In this document: positions 8,451 through 17,491 of the stretch, piece after piece
Numbering within the stretch: position 1 is the first letter of the stretch
Layout of the letters: every line of letters begins with the position of its first letter
Origin: Nitrospirota bacterium
Lineage (GTDB): Bacteria > Nitrospirota > Nitrospiria > Nitrospirales > Nitrospiraceae
Direction of reading: 5' to 3'
Length of the DNA: 64,000 nt
Assembly (NCBI GenBank): GCA_016219645.1
Contig: JACRLR010000040.1
Coordinates: 248,001-312,000, forward strand
The notes under the pieces: model-generated
Told to the model about the DNA's origin: nothing
Databases searched by the model: none
What the model saw: the letters and a program-made list of their open reading frames with translations, nothing else
Made by a program: the position numbers and the translations under genes

Positions 8451-10010
8451 ATGACCAGTTCCTTTCCCTGGCTTTCGCTTCTCCTCCTGCTCCCCCTTGC
8501 GGGGGCTGTCGCGATGTCGTTCGCGACAGAATCGACCGCTCGATGGATTGCGCTGGTCGCCACGCTGGCTGATCTGTGTGTCGCCCTCCCGCTCTGGTGG
8601 CTCTTCGATCCACAGGCCAGTCAGATGCAGTTCACCGAACATGTTGCCTGGATTACTGCTCCCCCCATTTACTACAGCCTGGGGCTCGATGGAATCAGCC
8701 TCCCCTTGGTGTTAATGACCGTTGGGATTATGCCTCTCTGCGTCTTGGCCTCTTGGAATGCGATCACCACCAGAGTCCCAGGCTTCATGGCCATGCTGCT
8801 CATCATGGAAACGGCTATGGTGGGAGTATTTGTCGCGCTGGACTTCGTTCTGTTCTACATCTTTTGGGAAGCCATGTTGATTCCGATGTACCTTCTCATC
8901 GGCGTCTGGGGCGGTGCCAACCGACTGTATGCAGCCATCAAGTTCTTTCTGTACACCCTCGCAGGGAGTATGCTCCTGCTCGTCGCCATCCTCGTCCTGT
9001 ACTATTACGGCGGGCACACGTTCGACATCCTCGCCTTAAGCCAAGGCACCTACCCTGCTTCACTGCAAATGTGGCTCTTTCTGGCGTTCTTCGCCGCCTT
9101 CGCGGTGAAGGTCCCCATGTTTCCATTTCACACCTGGCTTCCGGACGCCCACGTCGAGGCTCCAACAGCCGGCAGCGTCATCCTCGCCAGCATCCTCTTG
9201 AAAATGGGCACCTATGGGTTTCTGCGATTCAGTCTGCCGATGCTGCCGGATGCCAGTCGCGTCTTTACGCCCATGATGGTTGTCCTCTCCATCATCGCGA
9301 TTATCTACGGCGCATATATGGCGCTGGCGCAGGTCGATCTCAAGAAGCTGATCGCCTATTCGAGTGTGAGTCACATGGGGTTCGTGACCCTGGGGCTGTT
9401 CGTCCTGAACCAACAGGGTATCGAAGGAGCCGTTCTCCAAATGGTCAACCATGGGATTACAACAGGTGGGCTGTTCCTCTGTGTCGGCATTATCTATGAG
9501 CGCACCCACAGCCGGTTGATCGCCGACAATGTCGGATTGGCATCACCGATGCCGCAGTATGCCACTCTGTTGGTGATCTTCGCCCTGTCCTCACTCGGTC
9601 TTCCAGGCACCAATAGTTTTGTCGGAGAATTTCTCGTGCTCGTCGGCACCTTCTCCTGGAGCAAGATTGCAACAGCCGTGGCGTCGTTGGGCATTATTCT
9701 CGCCGCCACGTATCTCCTGTGGATGGTCCAACGGGTGGTTTTCGGAGTCCCGGCCGCGCACCATCTTCCGAAACTCAGGGACCTCAACCGACGGGAGTTC
9801 GCGACCCTGGTGCCGTTGGTCCTGTTGATATTTTGGATCGGGTTCTATCCGAATCCTCTCATAAGCCGGATGCATCAGAGCGTGACCAACACCATTGCCT
9901 CCATGTCCCGCGAGAAGGTGGCACCGACTGCCCACCCCTCTGCCAGAATCACAGCGCCGTTGCTGGTGGAGAGAGAAGAGCCGCTGGAGATCCAAGGCGG
10001 ATTGCGATGA
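8451..10010 (+). CDS. nuoM: NADH-quinone oxidoreductase subunit M
   Basis: 519-residue antiporter-like subunit. Signatures: the helix-5 glutamate in DFVLFYIFWEAMLIPMYLLIG, the lysine-containing channel motif FAVKVPMFPFHTWLPDAHVEAP followed by TAGSVILASILLKMGTYGF, and VDLKKLIAYSSVSHMGF. About 14 membrane segments. The stop overlaps the nuoN start (ATGA at 10007-10010), implying translational coupling. Its start lies flush against a repeat arm with no Shine-Dalgarno sequence. Confidence 0.95.
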   Translation: MTSSFPWLSLLLLLPLAGAVAMSFATESTARWIALVATLADLCVALPLWWLFDPQASQMQFTEHVAWITAPPIYYSLGLDGISLPLVLMTVGIMPLCVLASWNAITTRVPGFMAMLLIMETAMVGVFVALDFVLFYIFWEAMLIPMYLLIGVWGGANRLYAAIKFFLYTLAGSMLLLVAILVLYYYGGHTFDILALSQGTYPASLQMWLFLAFFAAFAVKVPMFPFHTWLPDAHVEAPTAGSVILASILLKMGTYGFLRFSLPMLPDASRVFTPMMVVLSIIAIIYGAYMALAQVDLKKLIAYSSVSHMGFVTLGLFVLNQQGIEGAVLQMVNHGITTGGLFLCVGIIYERTHSRLIADNVGLASPMPQYATLLVIFALSSLGLPGTNSFVGEFLVLVGTFSWSKIATAVASLGIILAATYLLWMVQRVVFGVPAAHHLPKLRDLNRREFATLVPLVLLIFWIGFYPNPLISRMHQSVTNTIASMSREKVAPTAHPSARITAPLLVEREEPLEIQGGLR

Positions 10011-11494
10011 GTCTCTACGGCGCTGATCTCTTGGCCTTGCTTCCTGAACTCATCGTCCTCGCCACGGCCTGTCTCGTCATCGTGTTGGACCCCATCACTC
10101 CTGCGTCCAGACGCGATCTTCTGGCTTGGCTGAGTGTCGGTGCCCTTGCCATCTGTCTCGGGCTTACAGGCTGGCAGATCAGCGTGGAGAATGTTCGGGT
10201 GTCCGCCTTCAGCGATCTGGTGGCGATCGATGCCTATGCCAGGTTCTGGAAAACTCTCCTCTACGGCGTGACCGGCGTGACGATCATACTGTCCTTGCCC
10301 TATCTGAAGGCCGAGCGCATCCACGTCGGCGAATACTACGGGTTCATCCTCCTCGCCCTCTCCGGCATGCTGGTCATGGTTTCCGCTGTCGACTTGCTCA
10401 CGATATACCTCGGCACCGAACTCATGTCCATCTCCCTCTATGTCATGGCCGGTCTCAACCGGTCGAAACCTCGCTCGCTGGAGGCCTCAGCCAAATATTT
10501 CGTCCTGGGGGCCTTTTCTTCGGGAATTCTGTTGTATGGCATCTCGTTGCTCTATGGCCTGGCCGGCAGCACCAAGCTGGTATCAATTGCGGGCGCCATC
10601 GGGTCTCGCGGGGCGGATGATCCTCTTGTGCTGATCGCGACGATCCTGGTTGCGGTCGGCTTCGGGTTCAAGCTCGCCGCGGTCCCGTTCCATATGTGGA
10701 CGCCCGATGTCTATCAGGGCGCCCCAACCTCTGTCACGGCGTTCATGGCGGTGGCGGCAAAGGCTGCCAGCTTTGCCGCATTTATCCGTGTGTTCGTCGA
10801 AGGGCTCGGCGGGCTCAAGGCGGATTGGTCGATCCTGTTTCTGCTTATCTCCATCGTCACCCTGCTATTGGGCAATTTCGTCGCGATCGTGCAGACCAAT
10901 ATCAAACGGATGCTGGCCTATTCCAGCATTGTGCACGCAGGCTACGCGTTGATCGGTTTTGTCGCGGCAGGCCGGGGAGACGGCCTCTCCGGGGGAACAC
11001 CGGGCCTTGCAAGCGTCATGATGTATCTCGTCATCTATTCGTTCATGACGCTCGGCGCCTTCGCCGTCATCGGCATGCTCAGGAAAGGCGGGATCGAGGG
11101 AGAGGAAATCGAGGATTTCACGGGTCTTGCAAAGCGGCAACCGCTCGCAGCTTTCTTCATGCTGGTCTTCATGGCCTCGCTTGCCGGCATTCCCCCGACC
11201 GCGGGCTTTATCGCCAAATTCTATGTGTTCATGGCGGCAGTCGATGCAGGAATGGCCTGGCTCGCCGCACTCGCCCTGATCTTCGCCGCCGTATCGGCGT
11301 ACTATTACATGCGGGTGGTGATGGTGATGTACATGCGCGATCCCAATCCTTCTTCAGTTGCGCTGCCACACCTCGCCACGTCTCCGGCCCTATCCGTTGT
11401 GTTGGCCTGCGCTGTTGTCGGCGTGATCCTGTTCGGCCTCTTTCCCAACCCTCTCGTCAGCTTCGCGCTCCAGTCCGTCCTGACTCTCAAGTGA
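10007..11494 (+). CDS. nuoN: NADH-quinone oxidoreductase subunit N
   Basis: 495-residue antiporter-like subunit completing the membrane arm. Family features: glutamate in LLTIYLGTELMSISLYVMAG, channel lysine in GFKLAAVPFHMWTPDVYQGAP, and TNIKRMLAYSSIVHAGYALIG. The frame is open from 9719 inside nuoM, but ATG 10007 overlaps the nuoM stop by 4 bp and begins with the expected hydrophobic MSLYGADLLALLPELIVL. Last nuo gene of the operon in this window. Confidence 0.95.
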   Translation: MSLYGADLLALLPELIVLATACLVIVLDPITPASRRDLLAWLSVGALAICLGLTGWQISVENVRVSAFSDLVAIDAYARFWKTLLYGVTGVTIILSLPYLKAERIHVGEYYGFILLALSGMLVMVSAVDLLTIYLGTELMSISLYVMAGLNRSKPRSLEASAKYFVLGAFSSGILLYGISLLYGLAGSTKLVSIAGAIGSRGADDPLVLIATILVAVGFGFKLAAVPFHMWTPDVYQGAPTSVTAFMAVAAKAASFAAFIRVFVEGLGGLKADWSILFLLISIVTLLLGNFVAIVQTNIKRMLAYSSIVHAGYALIGFVAAGRGDGLSGGTPGLASVMMYLVIYSFMTLGAFAVIGMLRKGGIEGEEIEDFTGLAKRQPLAAFFMLVFMASLAGIPPTAGFIAKFYVFMAAVDAGMAWLAALALIFAAVSAYYYMRVVMVMYMRDPNPSSVALPHLATSPALSVVLACAVVGVILFGLFPNPLVSFALQSVLTLK

Positions 11495-11581
11495 TCCTGT
11501 CGTCCAGGAAGACTCTGAACAGGTGCAGGAGGGGGCGACTCGTGCTACGTTGGTAACGCACCCATCACCCATCGTGCCCTA

Positions 11582-12466
11582 ATGCAGCCCTTTCGTTTTC
11601 TCAGAGACCTCGTACGATCGTTTCTGCGCCACGGATGCGCCAGTCTGGCGGCCTCTCTTGCATTTTTCTCTTTGCTCTCTCTCTTTCCTCTCGTCTTCCT
11701 CTTACTCTACGGCTTGAGTTTCGTGGTGAGTCAGGATGTGATCGGGGCACAGGTTATTCTCAATGCTCTCAAGGGTTTTCTCCCATCGATGGGAGAACAT
11801 GTCGTAACGGAACTGCAGCGGGTGAGTGCGTTGGAAACAGTCAGATGGGCCGTGTTTCTGACCTTCGTCTGGTTCGGCACGCTGGTGTTCTACGAACTCG
11901 ACTATGCGTTGAACGTCGTATTCGAGAGCACGTGGAAGCGACATCCCCTCATCTCAACCGCTATCGCAGTAGCCTCACTCGGCGTGACAGGACTCGTACT
12001 GATTCTTTCCTACGTCGCGACCCAAGCGATCAATTTCTTAACGGCCTACGCACCAAGACTTTGGGGGCTCGATCTCCTGGCCCTCGCAGCCCATGATCTG
12101 TCTCTCGCCTATACACTCCCCTTTTCGCTGGCCTTCCTCGTGGTCACGGGATTATATCGGCTCGTCCCACGGCGGCGGCCACGATGGCGTGAAGCGATGA
12201 TCGGTGCTCTGACGTTCAGTCTTCTCTGGGTCGCAGCGAAACTCTTGTTCGCGATCTATAGCACCTACGCGACCGTGTACGGCGACCTCTATGGGTCCCT
12301 GTTGGAAGTCATTCTGACGCTCTTATGGTTCTACTACTCCGCAGCCCTTTTGCTGATCGGTGCTGAGGTTGCGCACAGCCTCCAACAACAGGAACAGGTA
12401 CTGTCAGCTACGGCCACGAGAGCCCCCCTCTCGAACCCAACATCCCCGGATGGCCCATCAGTATGA
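11582..12466 (+). CDS. YihY/BrkB family inner-membrane protein
   Basis: 294 residues with six hydrophobic segments. The N-terminus (FLRDLVRSFLRHGCASLAASLAFFSLLSLFPLVF) and the C-terminal YSTYATVYGDLYGSLLEVILTLLWFYYSA block match the BrkB/YihY family, once misnamed ribonuclease BN. The family's molecular function is unsettled; proposals include transport or envelope roles. It lies 87 bp after nuoN on the same strand, so read-through is possible, but no functional tie to complex I is evident. Confidence 0.85.
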   Translation: MQPFRFLRDLVRSFLRHGCASLAASLAFFSLLSLFPLVFLLLYGLSFVVSQDVIGAQVILNALKGFLPSMGEHVVTELQRVSALETVRWAVFLTFVWFGTLVFYELDYALNVVFESTWKRHPLISTAIAVASLGVTGLVLILSYVATQAINFLTAYAPRLWGLDLLALAAHDLSLAYTLPFSLAFLVVTGLYRLVPRRRPRWREAMIGALTFSLLWVAAKLLFAIYSTYATVYGDLYGSLLEVILTLLWFYYSAALLLIGAEVAHSLQQQEQVLSATATRAPLSNPTSPDGPSV

Positions 12467-12474
12467 AAAGACCG

Positions 12475-12555
12475 ATAGTTGGTTTGTTTGGTCTGCTTTG
12501 TGCATTTGGTTGAATAAAACGAATCAGATAAACCAAATGAACCAATTTCGACTGT
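12475..12555. repeat. TTTGGTTTG-type word hairpin
   Basis: Left words TTGGTTTGTTTGGTCTGC and TTTGGTTG face right words AACCAAATGAACCAA. Same family as 4590-4739. Confidence 0.6.
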
Positions 12556-12631
12556 CAGCTTCCAGGCTTTTGCTGGCGGGGATATCCCTTCGCAGCTAGA
12601 ATATCTACCGGCGTAAGAAGGGGATTGTCTC

Positions 12632-13999
12632 ATGCTCGACTTGCTCGGGGAATTCGGCAAAGACATGTTCATGCTCGGCGGCACCGTGGTGGGCTTCCTC
12701 GCGGCGTTGTTGTCTGTCCTAGAGAAGCTGTTGGATTTCCGCAACCGGATGACATCGAAGAAGGAACGAAAGTCGCCTTCCGTTCCCGAACGTCCAGTCG
12801 CTGATTCATCTCTTTCGATCGACTTCTTCTCGTCGAAGCCCTTCCGTGGGATCTCCTATCTACTCTTGTACGAAACCAGTGTCATTATCGCAGCAGGCCT
12901 GATCCTCAACTACATCGGGCTCACATTGAGTCGCCATCTCGAGAGCATTCTGTTCCTTGATATGACAGGAACAGCGTTGGTCGCCTTCCTATTGGGTCCC
13001 TGGTGGGGAGCCATCGCCGCGCTCCTCTCGAATTCTGTCGTGAACTGGTTACTCTATCCGGAAACCGGTGCAGATGTGGTCATTTTCCCCTGGTCGGTGG
13101 TGAGTATGGTCGGCGCTTGTTATTGGGGTTGGATGGCCAGGCAAGCGGGGTTTCAAAAGTATCTCAGGACAGGACGCAGTTCCGCGCTGTCCCATGCCTG
13201 GTTCCTCTATATTTTCGGGGTCGGCAGCGCGCTTGTCATGAGTCTTCCCGGAACCTTTGTCCAATCAGCACTGCATGAACAAACAACCTTTGCCTTGAAT
13301 CCCGACGTCGCCGAATCGATGAGCCAGCGTGTGCTCCAATGGGAGCAATCCGTGCGGCTCTACCTGGAATCCCTCTTCGGAATCACCTGGGGAGAAAGTC
13401 TCAGTTGGTGGATCGTCAATTGGTTCCAGACCTGGATCCGCTACATTCCCGACAAGACCATGAGTGCCGCCATTGCCCTGGTAGTCCTCAAATACGGTTA
13501 CCCCCTATTTGAGCGTGAGCTGATCCAGGGCGGACCGGAAGGGGAACGTCCAAACGATGAACGCATCCTGCCGCTGGTATTGGGATTACTGTACGCCCTG
13601 CCGTTCGCCGCGTTGCTCAGCGGCGAAACTTATGGAGGTGCGGCCTATTGGCCTCTGTGGGCCCTGCCCTGGCTGTTGATTCTGGGTGGCTATGTCTATC
13701 TGCGGTACTGGGGGACAGGGGAAGACGCTTTGCAGACAGCCAGACTCCAACGGGCTGAACGTTACGCGCGCGCGCTGAAACAGATCGGGCGGGAAGCCTC
13801 CCATGAGTTCTGCAAACGATTGACCTTCATGACGCTGATCGTCAGCCTGCTCTTTGCCCTCTGTCTTCCCATTCTCTTAACAGACTTTTACCGCGCGACC
13901 TTCAAGTTCTTCTGTGTCGTCTACGGATTCCTGCTCGTGGTCCATCTCGTGCGTATCGCCATCGCGCAAAACATTTCCATCGCCCGCATGAATGACTAA
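12632..13999 (+). CDS. Predicted membrane protein, ECF-transporter S-component-like region
   Basis: 455 residues. One N-terminal hydrophobic helix, a charged linker (residues ~38-65), then 8-10 more hydrophobic segments. The segment ILFLDMTGTALVAFLLGPWWGAIAALLSNSVVNWLL (given here only as its character: D-M-T-G-T start, G-P-W-W-G-A turn) resembles the membrane core of ECF-type substrate-binding subunits and histidine-kinase MASE-like membrane modules. No kinase or ATPase domain follows. A cytoplasmic helical stretch (residues ~365-395) is rich in Arg/Glu. I cannot name a substrate. No neighbour gene gives a pathway. Confidence 0.55.
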   Translation: MLDLLGEFGKDMFMLGGTVVGFLAALLSVLEKLLDFRNRMTSKKERKSPSVPERPVADSSLSIDFFSSKPFRGISYLLLYETSVIIAAGLILNYIGLTLSRHLESILFLDMTGTALVAFLLGPWWGAIAALLSNSVVNWLLYPETGADVVIFPWSVVSMVGACYWGWMARQAGFQKYLRTGRSSALSHAWFLYIFGVGSALVMSLPGTFVQSALHEQTTFALNPDVAESMSQRVLQWEQSVRLYLESLFGITWGESLSWWIVNWFQTWIRYIPDKTMSAAIALVVLKYGYPLFERELIQGGPEGERPNDERILPLVLGLLYALPFAALLSGETYGGAAYWPLWALPWLLILGGYVYLRYWGTGEDALQTARLQRAERYARALKQIGREASHEFCKRLTFMTLIVSLLFALCLPILLTDFYRATFKFFCVVYGFLLVVHLVRIAIAQNISIARMND

Positions 14000-14110
14000 G
14001 CGGAGGCGCCAGTAGTAAGTTGTAAGTAGTAAGTGGCACAGAGAAAACGACCCTTTACCTCCAGTCTCACTCGCCTGACGCCTTACCCCTCACGCCTTAC
14101 GATTTACGCC
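14000..14110. repeat. GTAAGTAGTAAGT / ACGCCTTACG word repeat between convergent genes
   Basis: Left part has GTAAGTTGTAAGTAGTAAGT words. The right part has ACGCCTTACCCCTCACGCC-type words, with the pattern CGCCTTACG/CGCCTCACG repeated four or five times up to the end of the protease gene. Could act as a bidirectional transcription barrier between the two convergent genes. Confidence 0.5.
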
Positions 14111-15262
14111 TCACGCCTTGGGCAGCTGCAGAACATTCGCGATGGCTGATCGGGTGATGAGCCCTACAATCTGTTCATGCTCCATCACCACGAGGCGATC
14201 CGATCCATTTTGAACCATCCGTTCCATCGCCTGAATGACCGACCAGTCCGGAGGAATGCAGCAAGCCTGTGAGGCCGGCTGCATAATCTCTCGAATGTAT
14301 CGCCAGGGCCAGAGTGCTATGGGAAGCCCTTGCACGTCGCTCACTGTGACCACACCGAGGAATTGCCCTCCTTCGCATACAGGAAATCCGCCGAACCCAT
14401 GCGTGACAAAGAACTGATCGACCGCCTCCTGCACCGTCATATCCGGCCGCAGAGTCACGACGCGATGGGCCATGACCTGCCGTACCGTCACCGATGTCAA
14501 CGACGTCCGGCGGGCTGCCTGCCGTCTGCTTGACAGGGCTGCCGAAAAGAGGAATACGCCGATAAAGAGGAGCCAGCCTCCATTCGTCTCGATCGACTGC
14601 CCCAGGGCACCGGACCAGGTTCCCACCATCAAGGCTGCGCCGATCAACCCGAGCACCACACCGAACCCAATTCCCGCGAGGGATGCTTGACTTGTCGCTC
14701 GATGGAAGTCCTTGTTTAAGGCCCACAGCCCAGCCCGCAAAACACGTCCACCGTCTAACGGAAATCCCGGGATCAGATTGAACAGTCCCAGCTGCACATT
14801 CACCATGCCGAGCAAGCTCCCGAGGACAACGAGTCCTTGAAGTGTGGATCGCATGGGTAAAGCCTCCACTGCCATGGCCCCGCTGAGACACACAGCTCCC
14901 AAGATGAAACTCACGAGTGGTCCCGCCATGGCAATCAAAAATTCGGCCCGCGGACTGGGCGGTTCCTTTCCCATATGCGCCATCCCCCCGAATATGAACA
15001 GGGTAATCTGCTTGATAGGAATCTTGTAGCGCAGCGCCACATAGGAATGTCCCAATTCATGGAGCAAGACGGATAGGAACAGTAACAGGGCGGCTATGCC
15101 CCCCATGCCCCAATAGCGTGGAACCGAAAGGCCGGGCAACATCTCCGGCAAATACCCCGTCGCTAAAGACGACGACACCAAGAAGAACACGACAAACCAG
15201 GAGGCATGCACGTAAATCGGGATGCCGAGTGCGCGGCCGATTTTCCAATGAGGCAAAGCCAT
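14111..15262 (-). CDS. Site-2 protease family (M50) metalloprotease with CBS pair
   Basis: 383 residues. Zinc motif HELGH at H68-E69...H72 in a membrane helix, and the third-ligand motif FPLDGGRVLRAGLWAL near residue 170 define an intramembrane zinc protease. Six hydrophobic segments are followed by two CBS domains (~262-378), which in this subfamily bind adenine nucleotides and gate activity. The SREBP/SpoIVFB-like class cleaves membrane-bound regulators; the substrate here is unknown. Start ATG at 15262 gives the usual MALPHWKIGRALGIPIYVHASW opening. Confidence 0.85.
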   Translation of the reverse strand: MALPHWKIGRALGIPIYVHASWFVVFFLVSSSLATGYLPEMLPGLSVPRYWGMGGIAALLLFLSVLLHELGHSYVALRYKIPIKQITLFIFGGMAHMGKEPPSPRAEFLIAMAGPLVSFILGAVCLSGAMAVEALPMRSTLQGLVVLGSLLGMVNVQLGLFNLIPGFPLDGGRVLRAGLWALNKDFHRATSQASLAGIGFGVVLGLIGAALMVGTWSGALGQSIETNGGWLLFIGVFLFSAALSSRRQAARRTSLTSVTVRQVMAHRVVTLRPDMTVQEAVDQFFVTHGFGGFPVCEGGQFLGVVTVSDVQGLPIALWPWRYIREIMQPASQACCIPPDWSVIQAMERMVQNGSDRLVVMEHEQIVGLITRSAIANVLQLPKA

Positions 15263-15636
15263 GTGTCACCGTAACAGTGCGGGAATTGGAGCGTCAATGA
15301 CGGCTGCTGAAAAAGTCCGCCAGCGTTATTGGAAGGTTAAGGCTGAGGCTGATGTGGCTTGAGGTTGGAGGTATGAGGCTTAAAATCAAGAACCTGCCCA
15401 CGGCTTCAAACATTCAGCCTCTAACCTCGAACTTCCAACCTCCAACGCTCTTCCTTCCTTAACCTCAACCTAAGCCTTCTTCATTCATAGCGGCCTTGCC
15501 TGCGGAAAGGCGCGTCCTTGGGTGAAGAGGCTGTCTTGGCAGACTCAGGGCGGGTGGGGGTAGTAGCCGCCAGGGTTGGGTGGGTGAGAAGTCTGGCCAT
15601 TTTGAACAGCCTGCGGGATCGGATATACTAGGCACC
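15263..15636. repeat. ~325-bp intergenic repeat element, copy 1 (no gene)
   Basis: Begins near 15301 with GCTGCTGAAAAAGTCCGCC and ends near 15620 with GGCCATTTTGAACAGCCTGC, an imperfect terminal inverted repeat. Inside, GGTTAAGGCTGAGGCTGA-type words pair with TTAACCTCAACCTAAGCC-type words. A conserved block (GCGGCCTTGCCTGCGG, then GGGTTGGGTGGGTGAGAAG) recurs at 55886-56092. No coding potential is visible. Confidence 0.7.
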
Positions 15637-16350
15637 ATGCGACGACGCTATTATTCAGGGATACTATGCCTGGCCCTCACGATGCTGCTTGTTCCAGCGA
15701 TGCCTCCTTTTACGCAGGCCCAAGTGATCAAGTCAGGCCCGCCTTCATGCCCGGGAGTCGCCTTGACGTTCGATCTCTGCCCGGTGCGAAACGGAGCGGG
15801 CTACGATCAGGCACTGGTCGATTATTTGATTGACCACAAGATTCCGGCCACCTTCTTCATGTCCGGGAAATGGATGACGAAACACGATCAGCAAGTACGG
15901 GCCCTGCTCCAGATTCCATTTTTTGAAGTTGGCACCCATGGCGATGTCCATGCCCACCTGCCGCTTCATTCAGCGGACGAACAGAAACAAGAAATCCTCG
16001 GACCGGTTCGTCTGCTCAAAACACGATACGGTCATGAAGCCACATTGTTTCGTCCTCCCTATGGAGAATTCAATGATGTCACGGTCAACGTGGTCCGTGC
16101 GCTCGGTCTCCAATTCATTCTCTGGAATGTCATATCCGGCGATCCCGACCCGACGATTACGGCGCTTCAAATCGAAGACCATTTGAAGCGGTCCGTCAAG
16201 CAGGGTAGCGTGATTGTGATGCATGCCAACGGGAAGGGCAGACATACACATGAAGTCGTGCAAGACCTGCATCAGCGGCTCTTGCCCCAGCGGAACCTTA
16301 CCGCTATGACCATGAGTGATCTCCTCACATGTCGTCAGACATCCCCATGA
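15637..16350 (+). CDS. Polysaccharide deacetylase (NodB-homology) family protein, secreted
   Basis: 237 residues from ATG 15637; a signal peptide (RRRYYSGILCLALTMLLVPA, then MPPFTQAQ) precedes the NodB fold. Motif 1 is ALTFDLCP (first Asp kept, second replaced by Leu); motif 2 HGDVHAHLP supplies metal-binding histidines; motif 3 RPPYGEF; late motif VIVMHANG. These enzymes remove acetyl groups from GlcNAc polymers or peptidoglycan in the cell wall. Because the TFDD pair is TFDL, activity is likely but specificity is uncertain. The frame extends to 15580, but that would remove the signal peptide from the N-terminus. The stop overlaps the next start. Confidence 0.8.
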   Translation: MRRRYYSGILCLALTMLLVPAMPPFTQAQVIKSGPPSCPGVALTFDLCPVRNGAGYDQALVDYLIDHKIPATFFMSGKWMTKHDQQVRALLQIPFFEVGTHGDVHAHLPLHSADEQKQEILGPVRLLKTRYGHEATLFRPPYGEFNDVTVNVVRALGLQFILWNVISGDPDPTITALQIEDHLKRSVKQGSVIVMHANGKGRHTHEVVQDLHQRLLPQRNLTAMTMSDLLTCRQTSP

Positions 16351-16820
16351 CCGAGTCGATCGTCCGGCCCATGACCGCTGAGGATCGGTCTGGTGTGATA
16401 GAGTTGCTCGCCTCCTCCGATCCTTGGAAACGGCTGGGCTACCAGGCCAACGACTGGGACCAGTATTTCGCTCCTCTTCCACAAGGACGTGATAGCTACG
16501 TCGTGGATCAGAACGGCAGAGTAGCCGGCATCGTGGTCGTTCGTCGGAAATTCCTGCTTGGCGACTATGTAGAGCTGCTTGGAGTGGCGGACTGGGCCAG
16601 AGGCAAGGGGCTGGGGGGGCTGTTGCTCGCTTACGTTGAAGCGTCGGTCTTCGAGAGGGTGCAGAATCTGTTCGCCTGCGTCTCGGACTTCAACGATCAA
16701 GCCAGGCACTTTTACAAGAAACAGGGCTACGAGGAGATCGGTCCCATGCCGAATTTGTTGATCCCAGGCAGCGCGGAAATCCTGTTGCGTAAGACCAAAG
16801 GACCCGCGAGGGGTAAATGA
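16347..16820 (+). CDS. GNAT family N-acetyltransferase
   Basis: 157 residues. The acetyl-CoA pyrophosphate-binding loop is visible as ARGKGLGGLLLAYVE (R/Q-x-x-G-x-G/A type) around residue 85. The C-terminal part VSDFNDQARHFYKKQGYEEIG is the usual GNAT strand with a helix carrying Tyr. Start ATG 16347 overlaps the preceding stop (ATGA), indicating coupling with the deacetylase; ATG 16329 is an alternative adding six residues. Substrate unknown. Confidence 0.8.
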   Translation: MTESIVRPMTAEDRSGVIELLASSDPWKRLGYQANDWDQYFAPLPQGRDSYVVDQNGRVAGIVVVRRKFLLGDYVELLGVADWARGKGLGGLLLAYVEASVFERVQNLFACVSDFNDQARHFYKKQGYEEIGPMPNLLIPGSAEILLRKTKGPARGK

Positions 16821-16824
16821 GAAT

Positions 16825-16955
16825 GGTTGATGATCAATGGTCGCAGAGAAGAAATGGTTCATGGTAAATGGTCGATGGGTAATGAAGACGGAAGGATTCG
16901 TTCGGATTTTGCCTTCGTCAACCATCGACCATTTACCATGAACCATTAACCATTT
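16825..16955. repeat. TGGTAAATGG / CCATTTACCA word hairpin
   Basis: Left arm: GGTTGATGATCAATGGTCG, GGTTCATGGTAAATGGTCG. Right arm: CGACCATTTACCATGAACC, ATTAACC. About 45 bp of each arm is complementary, giving a long imperfect stem between the acetyltransferase and glyoxalase genes. Confidence 0.75.
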
Positions 16956-16964
16956 GGAGTGTCC

Positions 16965-17363
16965 ATGAAAGTCACCAAGCTCCTCCACACCCGCATGAGG
17001 GTCAGTGACATGGAACAGACGATCGCCTTCTACACCGGCGTCCTTGGGCTGGAGGTGCTGGAACGGAAGGTCTCTCCTCGCGGATCGCAGCTGGCTTTCT
17101 TGAAAGTCCCAAACAGTGACGAACTTATTGAACTCACCAGCTTTCCTCCAAGCGGACCGGTTACAGTACAGGAAGACCTCGTTCATCTTGCCTTTCAGGT
17201 GGAGAGTCTTGATGACACGATTGCGTCGCTGCATACGCAAGGCGTGAAGGTCACCGATGGCCCGACTCAAACTTCCTCCGGCAGCCGCTTCATCTTCATC
17301 GATGCGCCGGACGGTTATGAGGTCGAACTGATCGAACGCCCGCCCGGCGTTGCTTTCGTCTAA
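16965..17363 (+). CDS. Glyoxalase / VOC family protein, lactoylglutathione lyase-like
   Basis: 132 residues from ATG 16965, chosen because GGAG lies 5 nt upstream; a GTG two codons earlier is possible. Two beta-alpha-beta-beta-beta modules of the vicinal-oxygen-chelate fold. Likely metal ligands: His in LLHTRMRVSDM, Glu in SDELIELTSF, His in DLVHLAFQVESL and Glu in DGYEVELIERP, the same pattern as glyoxalase I. Probable role: methylglyoxal-thiol adduct isomerisation in the cytoplasm; another VOC reaction cannot be excluded. Confidence 0.82.
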   Translation: MKVTKLLHTRMRVSDMEQTIAFYTGVLGLEVLERKVSPRGSQLAFLKVPNSDELIELTSFPPSGPVTVQEDLVHLAFQVESLDDTIASLHTQGVKVTDGPTQTSSGSRFIFIDAPDGYEVELIERPPGVAFV

Positions 17364-17369
17364 ATACAA

Positions 17370-17467
17370 ATGGACAATGGTGAATGGTTGATGGTCAATG
17401 GTCGATGAATCGAGAGCGTCTCCATCGTCCATCTACCATTACCCATTTACCATCAACCATTGCATAG
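17370..17467. repeat. TGGTTGATGG / CCATCAACCA word hairpin
   Basis: Left arm ATGGACAATGGTGAATGGTT and following words; right arm ATTACCCATTTACCATCAAC, ending CCATTGCA. Same word family as 16825-16955, 18365-18465 and 50862-50947. Confidence 0.75.
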
Positions 17468-17491
17468 AGATCATGAACAAGGAGTGAGAAG

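Noticed and set aside
11582-12466. Ribonuclease BN
   Set aside because: Old name for BrkB/YihY; the sequence is a six-helix membrane protein with no nuclease motif.
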